DNA from: Flavitalea plasmicola
GTDB taxonomy: Bacteria; Bacteroidota; Bacteroidia; Chitinophagales; Chitinophagaceae
Reading direction: 5' to 3'
Assembly: GCF_030546645.1 (NCBI RefSeq)
Contig: NZ_JAUOTO010000002.1
Span: forward strand, 558,001-622,000
Length of the DNA: 64,000 nt
Part shown: positions 33,985-42,179 of the stretch, piece by piece
Numbering within the stretch: the stretch's first letter is position 1
Layout of the letters: every line of letters begins with the position of its first letter
The notes under the pieces: generated by a model
Databases searched by the model: none
Told to the model about the DNA's origin: nothing
What the model saw: only the letters and a program-made list of their open reading frames with translations
Position numbers and translations under genes: made by a program

Positions 33985-35320
33985 AATTGGGGTCAAATAC
34001 ATTCTGAAGAGGGTTGGCATCTCTGTCGCGGGATGCCAAGGGTTTCAGGTCCCATCTTTTTTCAATGAAAGAGAGGATGCTGACCGTCTCGTATTGCGTG
34101 TGGTCCACGTATCCGCGTTTGGCGAATGGAGATACGATGATGGCCGGAACGCGGGTGCCGGGTCCCCATTTGTCGACGACAGGAGGCGCAACATGGTCCC
34201 AGAAGCCGCCGTTCTCGTCATAGGTGACAATGATAACCACGTCCTTGCCGTTGGGGCCGTTCAGCACTTCGTTGATCAGGTCCACCGTGTGGTACTCGCC
34301 AGCGGCCAGGTTGGCATAACCGGGATGTTCGTTGTTTGCGCCGACAGGTTTTACGAAAGAGACGCTGGGGAGCGTACCTGCTTTGGCGGCAGCGATGAAT
34401 TCCGTTTCGTCTTTCAGGTGCTCTTTCTTAGCTGGCGTGCCATCCGCGTAATTGGCAAAATAGGCAAAGGGCTGATGATGGTATTGGAAGGTGCCGGGTG
34501 CATGGCCGGCCAGGGCGCTGTCCCAACCGCCGGAATACCAGGCCCAGGTGACTTTCTTCTCGCTCAACCTGTCGCCGATGGTAGGGAGGGTTTGGTTAGG
34601 CACCAACGCGGCCGGGTTAGCAGTGGATGGATGAGGGGCATTCACGGTGAAGCTGGTGTTCACCGCAAACCCATCGGGAGTTACGGCGCCGTCAGTGATG
34701 AGCTTACCCGTGGAATCCAGCTTAGCAACGATGGAGGCGGGTGCATTGGGGAACACCGGACTGGCGGCGGCTATCAGCCATATATGGTTCAGGAAAGAGC
34801 CGCCGAAGGCGCTGTGATAAAAATTATCGCAAAGGGTATATTGCTGCGTGAGGCTTAACATTGGCAACAGGCTTGTCTTATAGTAGCCCTGGGATAGTCC
34901 TGCGGTGTTGTTGTATAAAGCATATTTGTCCATCTTGCCGCCGTCGATCTGCAGCTGCTCCTGGTAATAGCGATGCAGCACGTCGGGAGTAGCCGCATCA
35001 TTGGGCACATACTGATCGATGTTGAAGTACGTGTTAGGGAGGTTGGTGGGAAATGCGGTCGAGCCGGGAATAGCCGGTAGAACACCATAGGGAGTACCGG
35101 TGGCGTCCAGCTGGATAGTATTCGCGGCCCTGGCATTTGAGAGCCCGTTGGCGCCGGCGAATTGTCCGTAGAGATTGTCGAAGCTGTGGTTTTCGAGATA
35201 GATCACTACCACGTGTTTGATCTTATTGATCTCGGAAGGGAAGGTGGGGGGAAAGTTCTTTTTACAGCTGCCCAGGACCATGGTTGACAGCAAGGCAATG
35301 GCGATGTGCGTCTTTCTCAT
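33950..35320 (-). CDS. Phosphoesterase family protein (phospholipase C/acid phosphatase-like)
   Basis: The ATG at 35320 (MRKTHIAIALLSTMVLGSC) gives 456 residues with lipobox VLGSC. The phosphoesterase family is shown by VVVIYLENHSFDNLYGQF near the N-terminus and VIIVTYDENGGFWDHVAPP in the C-terminal half, the metal-binding regions of AcpA and non-haemolytic phospholipase C enzymes. It should hydrolyse phosphate esters outside the cytoplasm, releasing phosphate or a lipid head group. It overlaps the start of the di-haem peroxidase gene; the pairing may reflect stress or phosphate acquisition but is unexplained. Confidence 0.88.
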   Translation of the reverse strand: MRKTHIAIALLSTMVLGSCKKNFPPTFPSEINKIKHVVVIYLENHSFDNLYGQFAGANGLSNARAANTIQLDATGTPYGVLPAIPGSTAFPTNLPNTYFNIDQYVPNDAATPDVLHRYYQEQLQIDGGKMDKYALYNNTAGLSQGYYKTSLLPMLSLTQQYTLCDNFYHSAFGGSFLNHIWLIAAASPVFPNAPASIVAKLDSTGKLITDGAVTPDGFAVNTSFTVNAPHPSTANPAALVPNQTLPTIGDRLSEKKVTWAWYSGGWDSALAGHAPGTFQYHHQPFAYFANYADGTPAKKEHLKDETEFIAAAKAGTLPSVSFVKPVGANNEHPGYANLAAGEYHTVDLINEVLNGPNGKDVVIIVTYDENGGFWDHVAPPVVDKWGPGTRVPAIIVSPFAKRGYVDHTQYETVSILSFIEKRWDLKPLASRDRDANPLQNVFDPNYDDKGHSGHGY

Positions 35321-35386
35321 TTGCTTGGTTGTTTGCCGGCAAAGGACCATTTTGAATATGAATCAACCGTTATTGCTGCGTAAAGT

Positions 35387-36247
35387 TTACGTTAAGCTTT
35401 GCCGGAAATCTTCCGGCGGCACGCCTGCATATTTCCTGAAGAATTTGGAGAAGTAAGCGTTATCGGAAAAGCTGAGCTTGTAAGCGATCTCGGAGATGGA
35501 TAGCTCTTTATTCACCATCAGCCTTTTTGCTTCCAGCACCACGCGATGCCGGATGACATCACCTGCGGAACGTCCGAGGATCTCTTTGCAAACTGCATTC
35601 AGGTGGTTGGGTGTGATAAAGAGCAGCTCTGCATATTCTTTCGGCAGCTTCAATGTGCCTACATGCTGTTCCAGCAGCCGCAGGAAGTTCCTTGCCAGGG
35701 TGTAATTATGAGATGTCAGCTGTAGCGTGGGGTGTTCGAAACCCAGTCTTCCGATGGTGATGAACAGCTGCATCAGCAGCACCTTTACCATGTCCAGGCT
35801 CTGTTTATTCTCCGCCGCCCTCTCTTTAAGAATATTTTCGAGGATAGCGCAAACATTCTCCCGAAGTTCCGGGGGAAGGATGATCACGGAGTTCTCCAAT
35901 ACGCCGCTGAAATACGGCAGCTGCTCGATATAATCAGGATCCAGCAGGAATTCTTTGAATAAGGGCACGGGAAAATTGATGACATACCCATCCACTTCTC
36001 CTTCAAAATTCCAGCTATGTACCTGTCCGGGTATCATAAAATACATCTGGTAAGGCTGGACGGGGAATTGCCTGAAGTCGATCATATGGGAGCCCCCGCC
36101 CTTTGTGAACAGCAAAAAATGATAAAAATTGTGTTTGTGCGGGAGGCAAAGGTTTGGATGGATCTCCAGGTAAGGCGCAAAGCGGCTGACGACGATGTCG
36201 TCCTTCGTCAGGTGGGCAATATCATAAATAGGAATATCCTTTTTCAT
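35387..36247 (-). CDS. AraC-family transcriptional regulator
   Basis: The 286-residue protein has an N-terminal cupin-like sensing domain (LPHKHNFYHFLLFTKGGGSH, YQMYFMIPGQVHSW) and a C-terminal pair of helix-turn-helices (ELLFITPNHLNAVCKEILGR; ISEIAYKLSFSDNAYFSKFF). It begins 13 bp after the acetamidase stop and is probably cotranscribed with it, so it may control the acetamidase or the downstream phosphoesterase. The inducer is unknown. Confidence 0.92.
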   Translation of the reverse strand: MKKDIPIYDIAHLTKDDIVVSRFAPYLEIHPNLCLPHKHNFYHFLLFTKGGGSHMIDFRQFPVQPYQMYFMIPGQVHSWNFEGEVDGYVINFPVPLFKEFLLDPDYIEQLPYFSGVLENSVIILPPELRENVCAILENILKERAAENKQSLDMVKVLLMQLFITIGRLGFEHPTLQLTSHNYTLARNFLRLLEQHVGTLKLPKEYAELLFITPNHLNAVCKEILGRSAGDVIRHRVVLEAKRLMVNKELSISEIAYKLSFSDNAYFSKFFRKYAGVPPEDFRQSLT

Positions 36248-36260
36248 CCGGCCGGGGAGC

Positions 36261-37283
36261 TTATTTTACAAAGATAGACTTTGGCAGCATGGCATGAACG
36301 CCCACATTGCCATCCACCAGCTGGGTGATGTCCACGTCTACCGCCACGCTGCAAAGCATGTAAGCATCCGCCTGCGACATCTTTTTTTCTTCCACCAGGT
36401 AGCTGATCATTTCCCGGACGGCGATGTGTGTGGCGGCATTGAGGTCCCTGTCGCAGCCCATGGTAATAATATGAGTGGAGGTTTCGGCCCTTGGCCAGTG
36501 GAGCGTCCTGCCTTTATGTACGGTGAATTGCAGCTTGCCTATGAGGGAAGTCTCGATGGCCGTGATATCCACTTCGCCGTTGCCTTGTGCGGCATGGCCA
36601 TCGCCGATCTCGAACAGCGCACCCTTTACGTGGACGGGAATAAAAAGGGAGGAGCCTTCCACCAGCTCCTTATTATCGAGATTGCCGGCGTGGATCCATG
36701 GCGGTGCACTGTTCCATCGCCCGGCTTCCTTCGGTGGAGCGACCCCTGCGGATCCGAAAAAAGGATGCAGGGGTATGTCTATACCGTCCGAGAAGTGACC
36801 GGTCATTTTCTTTGTGTCGAGGGTGATCAGCCGCATTTTCCTATCGAAGATCTCGTCCGAGAGAAATCCGTTTTGACCAATGGCATTGTATCCGTAAGGT
36901 ATAGCCAGCCTGATGGAATCAAACCGGACTTCCAGCACATCTCCCGGCTCCGCGCCGTCTATGTAAACGGGTCCTGTCAGCACATGACCGCCGGGCCCCT
37001 TATCCTTGACGGATTGCACGCCACGGAGCTCTTTCTCCACCTGGTCCGGGGGAAGGCCCGCCGCCTCCAGCCTTTCCGGATTGGAGGTAAGCAGGGTGTG
37101 GATCCTTACGAAATCGCCCGACCTGATATGAAGGGCGGGCGGCGTCTCCGACCAGTAGTAGCCCCAGGCTACCGTGGTTGGTGAGGGTTCCAGTATATAG
37201 GGATCCGCGGCTGCACCCTTCTGGGCTTGCAGGGACAGAAATAAGAAGCTTAAAACCAGTGACGACAAGATCTTAAATGGCAT
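36261..37283 (-). CDS. Secreted acetamidase/formamidase family protein
   Basis: The ATG at 37283 (MPFKILSSLVLSFLFLSLQA) gives 340 residues. The protein matches the acetamidase/formamidase family, with GPVYIDGAEPGDVLEVRFDS, a GHAAQGNGEVDITAIET segment and the C-terminal VAVDVDITQLVDG. These enzymes cleave short amides to acid and ammonia. A clear signal peptide ending LQAQ is unusual because well-known FmdA and AmdA proteins are cytoplasmic. An upstream extension to 37325 would bury the signal peptide and is not preferred. The AraC gene follows 13 bp downstream; the GMC oxidoreductase gene is divergent, 72 bp away. Confidence 0.87.
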   Translation of the reverse strand: MPFKILSSLVLSFLFLSLQAQKGAAADPYILEPSPTTVAWGYYWSETPPALHIRSGDFVRIHTLLTSNPERLEAAGLPPDQVEKELRGVQSVKDKGPGGHVLTGPVYIDGAEPGDVLEVRFDSIRLAIPYGYNAIGQNGFLSDEIFDRKMRLITLDTKKMTGHFSDGIDIPLHPFFGSAGVAPPKEAGRWNSAPPWIHAGNLDNKELVEGSSLFIPVHVKGALFEIGDGHAAQGNGEVDITAIETSLIGKLQFTVHKGRTLHWPRAETSTHIITMGCDRDLNAATHIAVREMISYLVEEKKMSQADAYMLCSVAVDVDITQLVDGNVGVHAMLPKSIFVK

Positions 37284-37355
37284 GTCACTAAAATACGAAT
37301 TATCGCAGAAAATGACTAGTTTCAATCGTAATGATATAATCCATTATTAATCGCT

Positions 37356-39089
37356 ATGCCAGGAGATTCGTTGAACATCAATAACAGAGCCGTCAACAAC
37401 AACACCTACGATGCCATTGTCATTGGCTCGGGTATCAGTGGCGGATGGGCAGCCAAAGAGCTGACAGAAAAAGGGCTGAAGGTCCTGATGCTGGAAAGGG
37501 GCCCCAATTTCGAGCACATCAAAGACTATAAGACGGCCAACAAAGATCCCTGGGATTTCCCCCACCGGGGAGCTGCGCCACTGCAGTATATAAAGGATAA
37601 CCCCGTGATCTCGAAGGACTGGGCCATGTATGGCACCGCGGCGCAGGAGCCCATCCTGGATTATTGGGTGAAGGAAAAAGACTGCCCTTATACACAGGTC
37701 AAACCTTTTGCATGGTGGAGGAGTTATCAATTGGGTGGCCGGAGCATACTCTGGGGCAGACAGTGTTACCGTTGGAGCGATATAGATTTCGAGGCAAATG
37801 CCAGGGACGGCATAGCCGTCGATTGGCCCATCAGGTATAAAGACATGGCGCCCTGGTATGATTACGTGGAAAAATTTGTGGGCATTTCCGGCTCCAGGGA
37901 AGGCCTGCCCCAACTGCCGGACGGACATTTTTTGCCGCCGATGGAACTCAACTGCGCCGAAAGGGATGTAGCCTCCCGAATCAAAGCGTTCTATAAAGGC
38001 AAGCGCCATATGTTCATTGGCCGTGTGGCCAATCTGACTGAAGCCATACCCGGAAGGACGAAATGCCAGTTCAGGAACCGCTGCTGGGAAGGATGCCCTT
38101 TTGGCGGGTATTTCAGCACGCAATCCTCTACTTTGCCTGCTGCGGTACAAACGGGCAACCTGACGGTACGTCCCTGGAGCATCGTTACCAGGCTTCTTTA
38201 CTCGAAAGATAGCCGCCGGGCGAAAGGCGTTGAAATACTGGATGCCGAGACCAACCAGACGTATGAATTTTATTCGAAGGTGGTCTTCCTCAATGCCTCT
38301 GCCCTCAACAGCGCATGGGTGCTGATGAATTCGGCGACGGATATCTGGCCGGGCGGCCTGGGCAGCAGCAGCGACCAGTTGGGGCATAACGTTATGGATC
38401 ATCATTACATGCTGGGCGCTCAAGGCTCGATAGAAGGCTTCGAAGACAAATATTATTACGGCAGGCGCGCCAATGGGTTCTATATTCCAAGGTTTGCCAA
38501 CCTCTTCGGCGATAAGAGGGATTTTCTTCGTGGCTATGGCTACCAGGGCAGCGCCAGCCGTGACGGATGGAAAAAAGATGTTGCGGAGCTGGCGATCGGC
38601 GCGGATTATAAAACGGCGCTTACCGAACCGGGCGGCTGGCACATCGGAGCTACGGGATTCGGAGAAATATTGCCTTACCACGAAAATAAGATCACCCTGG
38701 ACAAGGATAAGAAGGACAAATGGGGTCTTCCTATCCTGGCGATGGACGCGGAGTTGAAAGACAATGAATTGAAAATGCGTAAAGATATCATCAAAGAACT
38801 GGTAGCCATGTTCGAAGCAGCCGGCGTGAAGCAGATCAGCACCTGGGATAGTAAAGAATATGCCATCGGCCAGGGGATCCATGAAATGGGTACAGCCAGG
38901 ATGGGCAAAGATCCCAGGACTTCCGTATTGAATGGCCATAACCAGGTGTGGGATGCCCCCAATGTGTTTGTGACAGACGGAGCCTGTATGACCTCTTCCG
39001 CCTGCCAGAACCCTTCCCTGACCTATATGGCCTTGACGGCCAGGGCCGCTGACTTTGCCGTCAATGAAATGAAAAGAAGAAATATCTAG
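37356..39089 (+). CDS. GMC family FAD-dependent oxidoreductase
   Basis: The 577-residue protein starts with a Rossmann FAD motif, YDAIVIGSGISGGWAAKEL, at about residues 15-33. GGRSILWGRQCYRWSDIDFE and the C-terminal HEMGTARMGKDPRTSV and SACQNPSLTYMALTARAAD are GMC signatures; the His in IHEMG is in the position of the family's catalytic base region. No signal peptide or Tat motif is seen, so it may act in the cytoplasm. GMC enzymes of this branch oxidise sugars, gluconate or sterols; a gluconate-dehydrogenase small subunit or cytochrome partner is not adjacent. The gene is divergent from the acetamidase and ends 27 bp from the convergent AsmA-like gene. Confidence 0.92.
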   Translation: MPGDSLNINNRAVNNNTYDAIVIGSGISGGWAAKELTEKGLKVLMLERGPNFEHIKDYKTANKDPWDFPHRGAAPLQYIKDNPVISKDWAMYGTAAQEPILDYWVKEKDCPYTQVKPFAWWRSYQLGGRSILWGRQCYRWSDIDFEANARDGIAVDWPIRYKDMAPWYDYVEKFVGISGSREGLPQLPDGHFLPPMELNCAERDVASRIKAFYKGKRHMFIGRVANLTEAIPGRTKCQFRNRCWEGCPFGGYFSTQSSTLPAAVQTGNLTVRPWSIVTRLLYSKDSRRAKGVEILDAETNQTYEFYSKVVFLNASALNSAWVLMNSATDIWPGGLGSSSDQLGHNVMDHHYMLGAQGSIEGFEDKYYYGRRANGFYIPRFANLFGDKRDFLRGYGYQGSASRDGWKKDVAELAIGADYKTALTEPGGWHIGATGFGEILPYHENKITLDKDKKDKWGLPILAMDAELKDNELKMRKDIIKELVAMFEAAGVKQISTWDSKEYAIGQGIHEMGTARMGKDPRTSVLNGHNQVWDAPNVFVTDGACMTSSACQNPSLTYMALTARAADFAVNEMKRRNI

Positions 39090-39116
39090 CTTCGCAGGAT
39101 CCGTCTATGGAATCAC

Positions 39117-40538
39117 TTATCCCGGCAGTAAAAACCCGAGGGAGAAGCTGCTTTTCACGCCTACCAGCAAGGCATGCAATAAATAATAGGAGAAATACCT
39201 TTCGGGATCATGTTTGTAATCCACCTTACCTGTTCTTTTTGATTCCGGCAGCGTACGATCCTTGTCTTTCGGGATGATGAAATGTTTTAGGAAGAAAGAC
39301 TTCACCTTGTCTACTTTTTTTTCATCCTTTCCCCGCAGCTTGTCGACCACCAGGCCATGGTATTCCCCAATGATCCTGCCGGTGGCTTTTTCTTCCGTCA
39401 TCTCGAATTGAAAGGCAAGACTATTCAGCATCCCGGATTCCAGGTGAATACTGCCCAGGTTCTCTGCAGGAGGGTTGAGGGTAGTCACATCCAGCTGATG
39501 AAAAGCGCCTTCCACCCTATAAGGGTCCCCTTTGCGCAGCGGCATCTTTGTCGTTGCGGTGACGGACCCAGATCCCATCAACGAGCCTTCGGTGACCAGG
39601 GTGACATAGGCAGGGTCGCCGGCTGCAGGATGATTGATGAAGGGGCTCACGGAGATGGTCATATGAAGGATCTTCAGCACCCCTGTCTTGTTGCCTTTGG
39701 CGGGAAATTCTTCGTATGAAAAAGTACTTTTTCCCACTTTCACCGACTGCACCCGGATGGACAGCGGAAGGTCTTTCAGGTAATCCATTGGCAGCGGCTT
39801 TCTGCCCGGCTGCAAGGGAAGGCGCCGGTCCCGGAAGACATATATATTATTATGCCTGATGGTGATCTTGTCTGCAATCAGGCGGTGATGCAGGAGAGCC
39901 ATGACGTCCAGCGCTTCTATTTGCACACCTTCGCCGGAGGCTGTGACACAATCCACCTGGTGTCCTTTAATGCCGCCCAGTTCCTTTTTGTCGACGGTGG
40001 GAATAAGCTTCAGGCTGTCGATCTGCAGAGAAGATCGCTTACTGTCCAGCAAAAGGTGTGTCACGTGGATGGTTTGGTACGCACCTGGGGGTGTGATCGA
40101 TAGTTTTTCCGCGTTCAGCCGAATGGCCCCGAAGAGAAAGCTATCAGTGGGGTGGTCGAGATCGGCGATGCGGACCGAGTCCAGCTCGAGGTCGCCGGCC
40201 ATGAAGAATTTCGCAGGCTGTTCTGCTTTGATGCCGGCAAGCGTTATGCTGGTGAGGGAAATATTTTTTCTGGAAGCCGCCAGGGAAAGATAATTGATGC
40301 CATGGATCACCAGCCGCCTCGCCGAGAGGCGGCGTCCCGAATCGGTGGCCTGTATGTCATTCACCACCAGCGAACGGCCTAATATGTCCGGGTTCACGGA
40401 GCCATACGTCACTTTCAGGGAGGACGGCAATTTAAGCAGGGCTTCATCCAGCTGCCGCCGGATCACTGCATGGGTGATGAAATAGCCGGCCACCAGCATG
40501 AGCATAAGGATCCCCGCGATGTATAGAAGCTTACGCAT
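39117..40538 (-). CDS. AsmA/DUF748-like membrane-anchored protein
   Basis: The ATG at 40538 (MRKLLYIAGILMLMLVAGYF) gives 473 residues with one N-terminal transmembrane helix. The body is beta-rich with LEVNDIQ-like strands such as SLVVNDIQATDSGRRLSARR, ALLHHRLIADKITIRHNNIY and TGVLKILHMTISVSPF, resembling AsmA/DUF748 family proteins that span the periplasm and are linked to outer-membrane lipid transport. The upstream frame to 40667 is not supported by any domain. It stands alone, convergent with the GMC gene. Confidence 0.7.
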   Translation of the reverse strand: MRKLLYIAGILMLMLVAGYFITHAVIRRQLDEALLKLPSSLKVTYGSVNPDILGRSLVVNDIQATDSGRRLSARRLVIHGINYLSLAASRKNISLTSITLAGIKAEQPAKFFMAGDLELDSVRIADLDHPTDSFLFGAIRLNAEKLSITPPGAYQTIHVTHLLLDSKRSSLQIDSLKLIPTVDKKELGGIKGHQVDCVTASGEGVQIEALDVMALLHHRLIADKITIRHNNIYVFRDRRLPLQPGRKPLPMDYLKDLPLSIRVQSVKVGKSTFSYEEFPAKGNKTGVLKILHMTISVSPFINHPAAGDPAYVTLVTEGSLMGSGSVTATTKMPLRKGDPYRVEGAFHQLDVTTLNPPAENLGSIHLESGMLNSLAFQFEMTEEKATGRIIGEYHGLVVDKLRGKDEKKVDKVKSFFLKHFIIPKDKDRTLPESKRTGKVDYKHDPERYFSYYLLHALLVGVKSSFSLGFLLPG

Positions 40539-40705
40539 AACTGCTGGTATGAACGGGCGGAATGGGTGTGGAGGTTGCTCTGTGGAAGATTTTCCCCATG
40601 TATCGCAAGCAACGTTGCGCTTCGAAACGTCGTTTGATCTATTTAGGTCCATTCCTGGCAAAAGCATACACCCCTCTCCCGGATCTATCTTTTAATTTTA
40701 AAATC

Positions 40706-42052
40706 ATGTGTATGAAATTTCTTGCCTCCCTTACAGGAATGTTGATCCTCTTAGCAGCGATGGGCTGTAAAAAAAATGACAAACCACCCACCACCCATAT
40801 TACGCCCGACCTGCAAATGGTGGCGGACAATCTGGTTTCACCCGTAGCCCTGGCCTCTCCTCCCGACAATAGTAAAAGGCTTTTCATCGTTGACCAGGTG
40901 GGCAAGATCCGGGTCGTCCAGGCGGATGGAACCCTGGCTGCCACCCCTTTCATCGACCTTTCCTCTAAAATGGTGACGCTGAATGGGAGCTATGACGAGC
41001 GGGGACTGCTGGGGTTGGCTTTTCATCCGGATTTTAAGAACAACGGTACATTTTACGTTTTCTACACTGCTCCGCCCCATTCCGGCGGACCGCAACCGGG
41101 GTCTGGCTGGGACAACCTGACCCGGATCTCTGCGTTCAAGGTCACGGCAGACGGCAACAGCGCTGATATGGGTTCTGAACGGGTCATCCTGGAAGAAGAT
41201 CACCCGCAGGGCAATCACAATGGCGGGACCGTTGCTTTTGGACCGGATGGTTACCTGTATATTTCCATTGGCGACGGAGGCAACAAGGATGATGTGGGGC
41301 CCGGGCATGTCGACGACTGGTATAAAGACAATGCCGGCGGCAATGGGCAGGACATATACAGCAATCTCCTTGGAAATATCCTGCGGATAGATGTCAATAG
41401 CGGCAGTCCCTATGGTATTCCTTCGGATAATCCATTTGTGGGAACGGCTGCAAAAGGTGAGATCTATGCTTATGGTTTTAGAAATCCCTATCGTTTTTCC
41501 TTCGACATGGGAGGGACGCATCAGCTACTGGCGGGGGATGCGGGACAGTCCTTATATGAGGAGATCGACCTGGTGACCAAGGGCGGCAACTATGGTTGGA
41601 ATGTCAGGGAAGGCGCCCATTGTTTCAACACGGACAATGACCTGCAGGAACGATCCGGCTGCCCAACGGCGGATACGGCAGGCAAACCGCTGATCGACCC
41701 CATCATCGAGCTGGTGAATGCCGCCAATCCCAAAGGCGGTGGAGTAGCTGTGACTATTGTGGGAGGAAATGTTTACCGGGGTGACAGCTTGCCCAACCTG
41801 CAGGGTCGATATATCTTCGGTATTTTTTCACAGGATGGACAACCCAATGCCAGGATCTATTCGGCCCAGTCAGCCACCTCGGGTATGTGGCCCTGGTCTG
41901 AGCTGAAATTGAAAAGTTTTCCGGACAACCTGGGCATGTTCGTCAAGAGCATCGGGCAGGACCAGGACGGGGAGATATACGTGCTGACTTCCGGTCAAGC
42001 CGGTCCCAGCGGGACTACCGGCAAGGTTTTCAAGCTCGTGGGGAGGCGGTAA
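40706..42052 (+). CDS. PQQ-dependent sugar dehydrogenase-like lipoprotein
   Basis: The start MCMKFLASLTGMLILL (ATG at 40706, alternative ATG at 40712) gives 448 residues with lipobox AAMGC followed by KK. It matches the soluble glucose/sorbosone dehydrogenase fold (YliI type): LVSPVALASPPDNSKRLFIV, SYDERGLLGLAFHPDF, GPDGYLYISIGDGGN and YAYGFRNPYRFSFD are conserved blade motifs. These enzymes oxidise aldose sugars with PQQ as cofactor at the cell surface or periplasm. An upstream in-frame extension to 40562 has no recognisable domain. The 167-bp gap upstream contains two short palindromes. Confidence 0.9.
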   Translation: MCMKFLASLTGMLILLAAMGCKKNDKPPTTHITPDLQMVADNLVSPVALASPPDNSKRLFIVDQVGKIRVVQADGTLAATPFIDLSSKMVTLNGSYDERGLLGLAFHPDFKNNGTFYVFYTAPPHSGGPQPGSGWDNLTRISAFKVTADGNSADMGSERVILEEDHPQGNHNGGTVAFGPDGYLYISIGDGGNKDDVGPGHVDDWYKDNAGGNGQDIYSNLLGNILRIDVNSGSPYGIPSDNPFVGTAAKGEIYAYGFRNPYRFSFDMGGTHQLLAGDAGQSLYEEIDLVTKGGNYGWNVREGAHCFNTDNDLQERSGCPTADTAGKPLIDPIIELVNAANPKGGGVAVTIVGGNVYRGDSLPNLQGRYIFGIFSQDGQPNARIYSAQSATSGMWPWSELKLKSFPDNLGMFVKSIGQDQDGEIYVLTSGQAGPSGTTGKVFKLVGRR

Positions 42053-42179
42053 ATCCGGTAAGGGTTAAATTATTTTTTAGGGCCGATTATATGGTTTATT
42101 TTTTGCAATAAATGACCAGACAGGCAGTTGAGGAATTTTGGCCACAAACCAGGAATTCCCCGTCGTTCCTAAATCGTTT

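Noticed and set aside
33985-34020. Upstream start for the di-haem peroxidase
   Set aside because: The extension lies within the phosphoesterase gene and displaces the signal peptide; the ATG at 33984 is preferred.
37347-38939. 530-codon open frame on the minus strand
   Set aside because: It lies wholly antisense to the GMC oxidoreductase, which has clear FAD and C-terminal motifs; the minus frame has no recognisable domain and reflects GC-rich codon structure.
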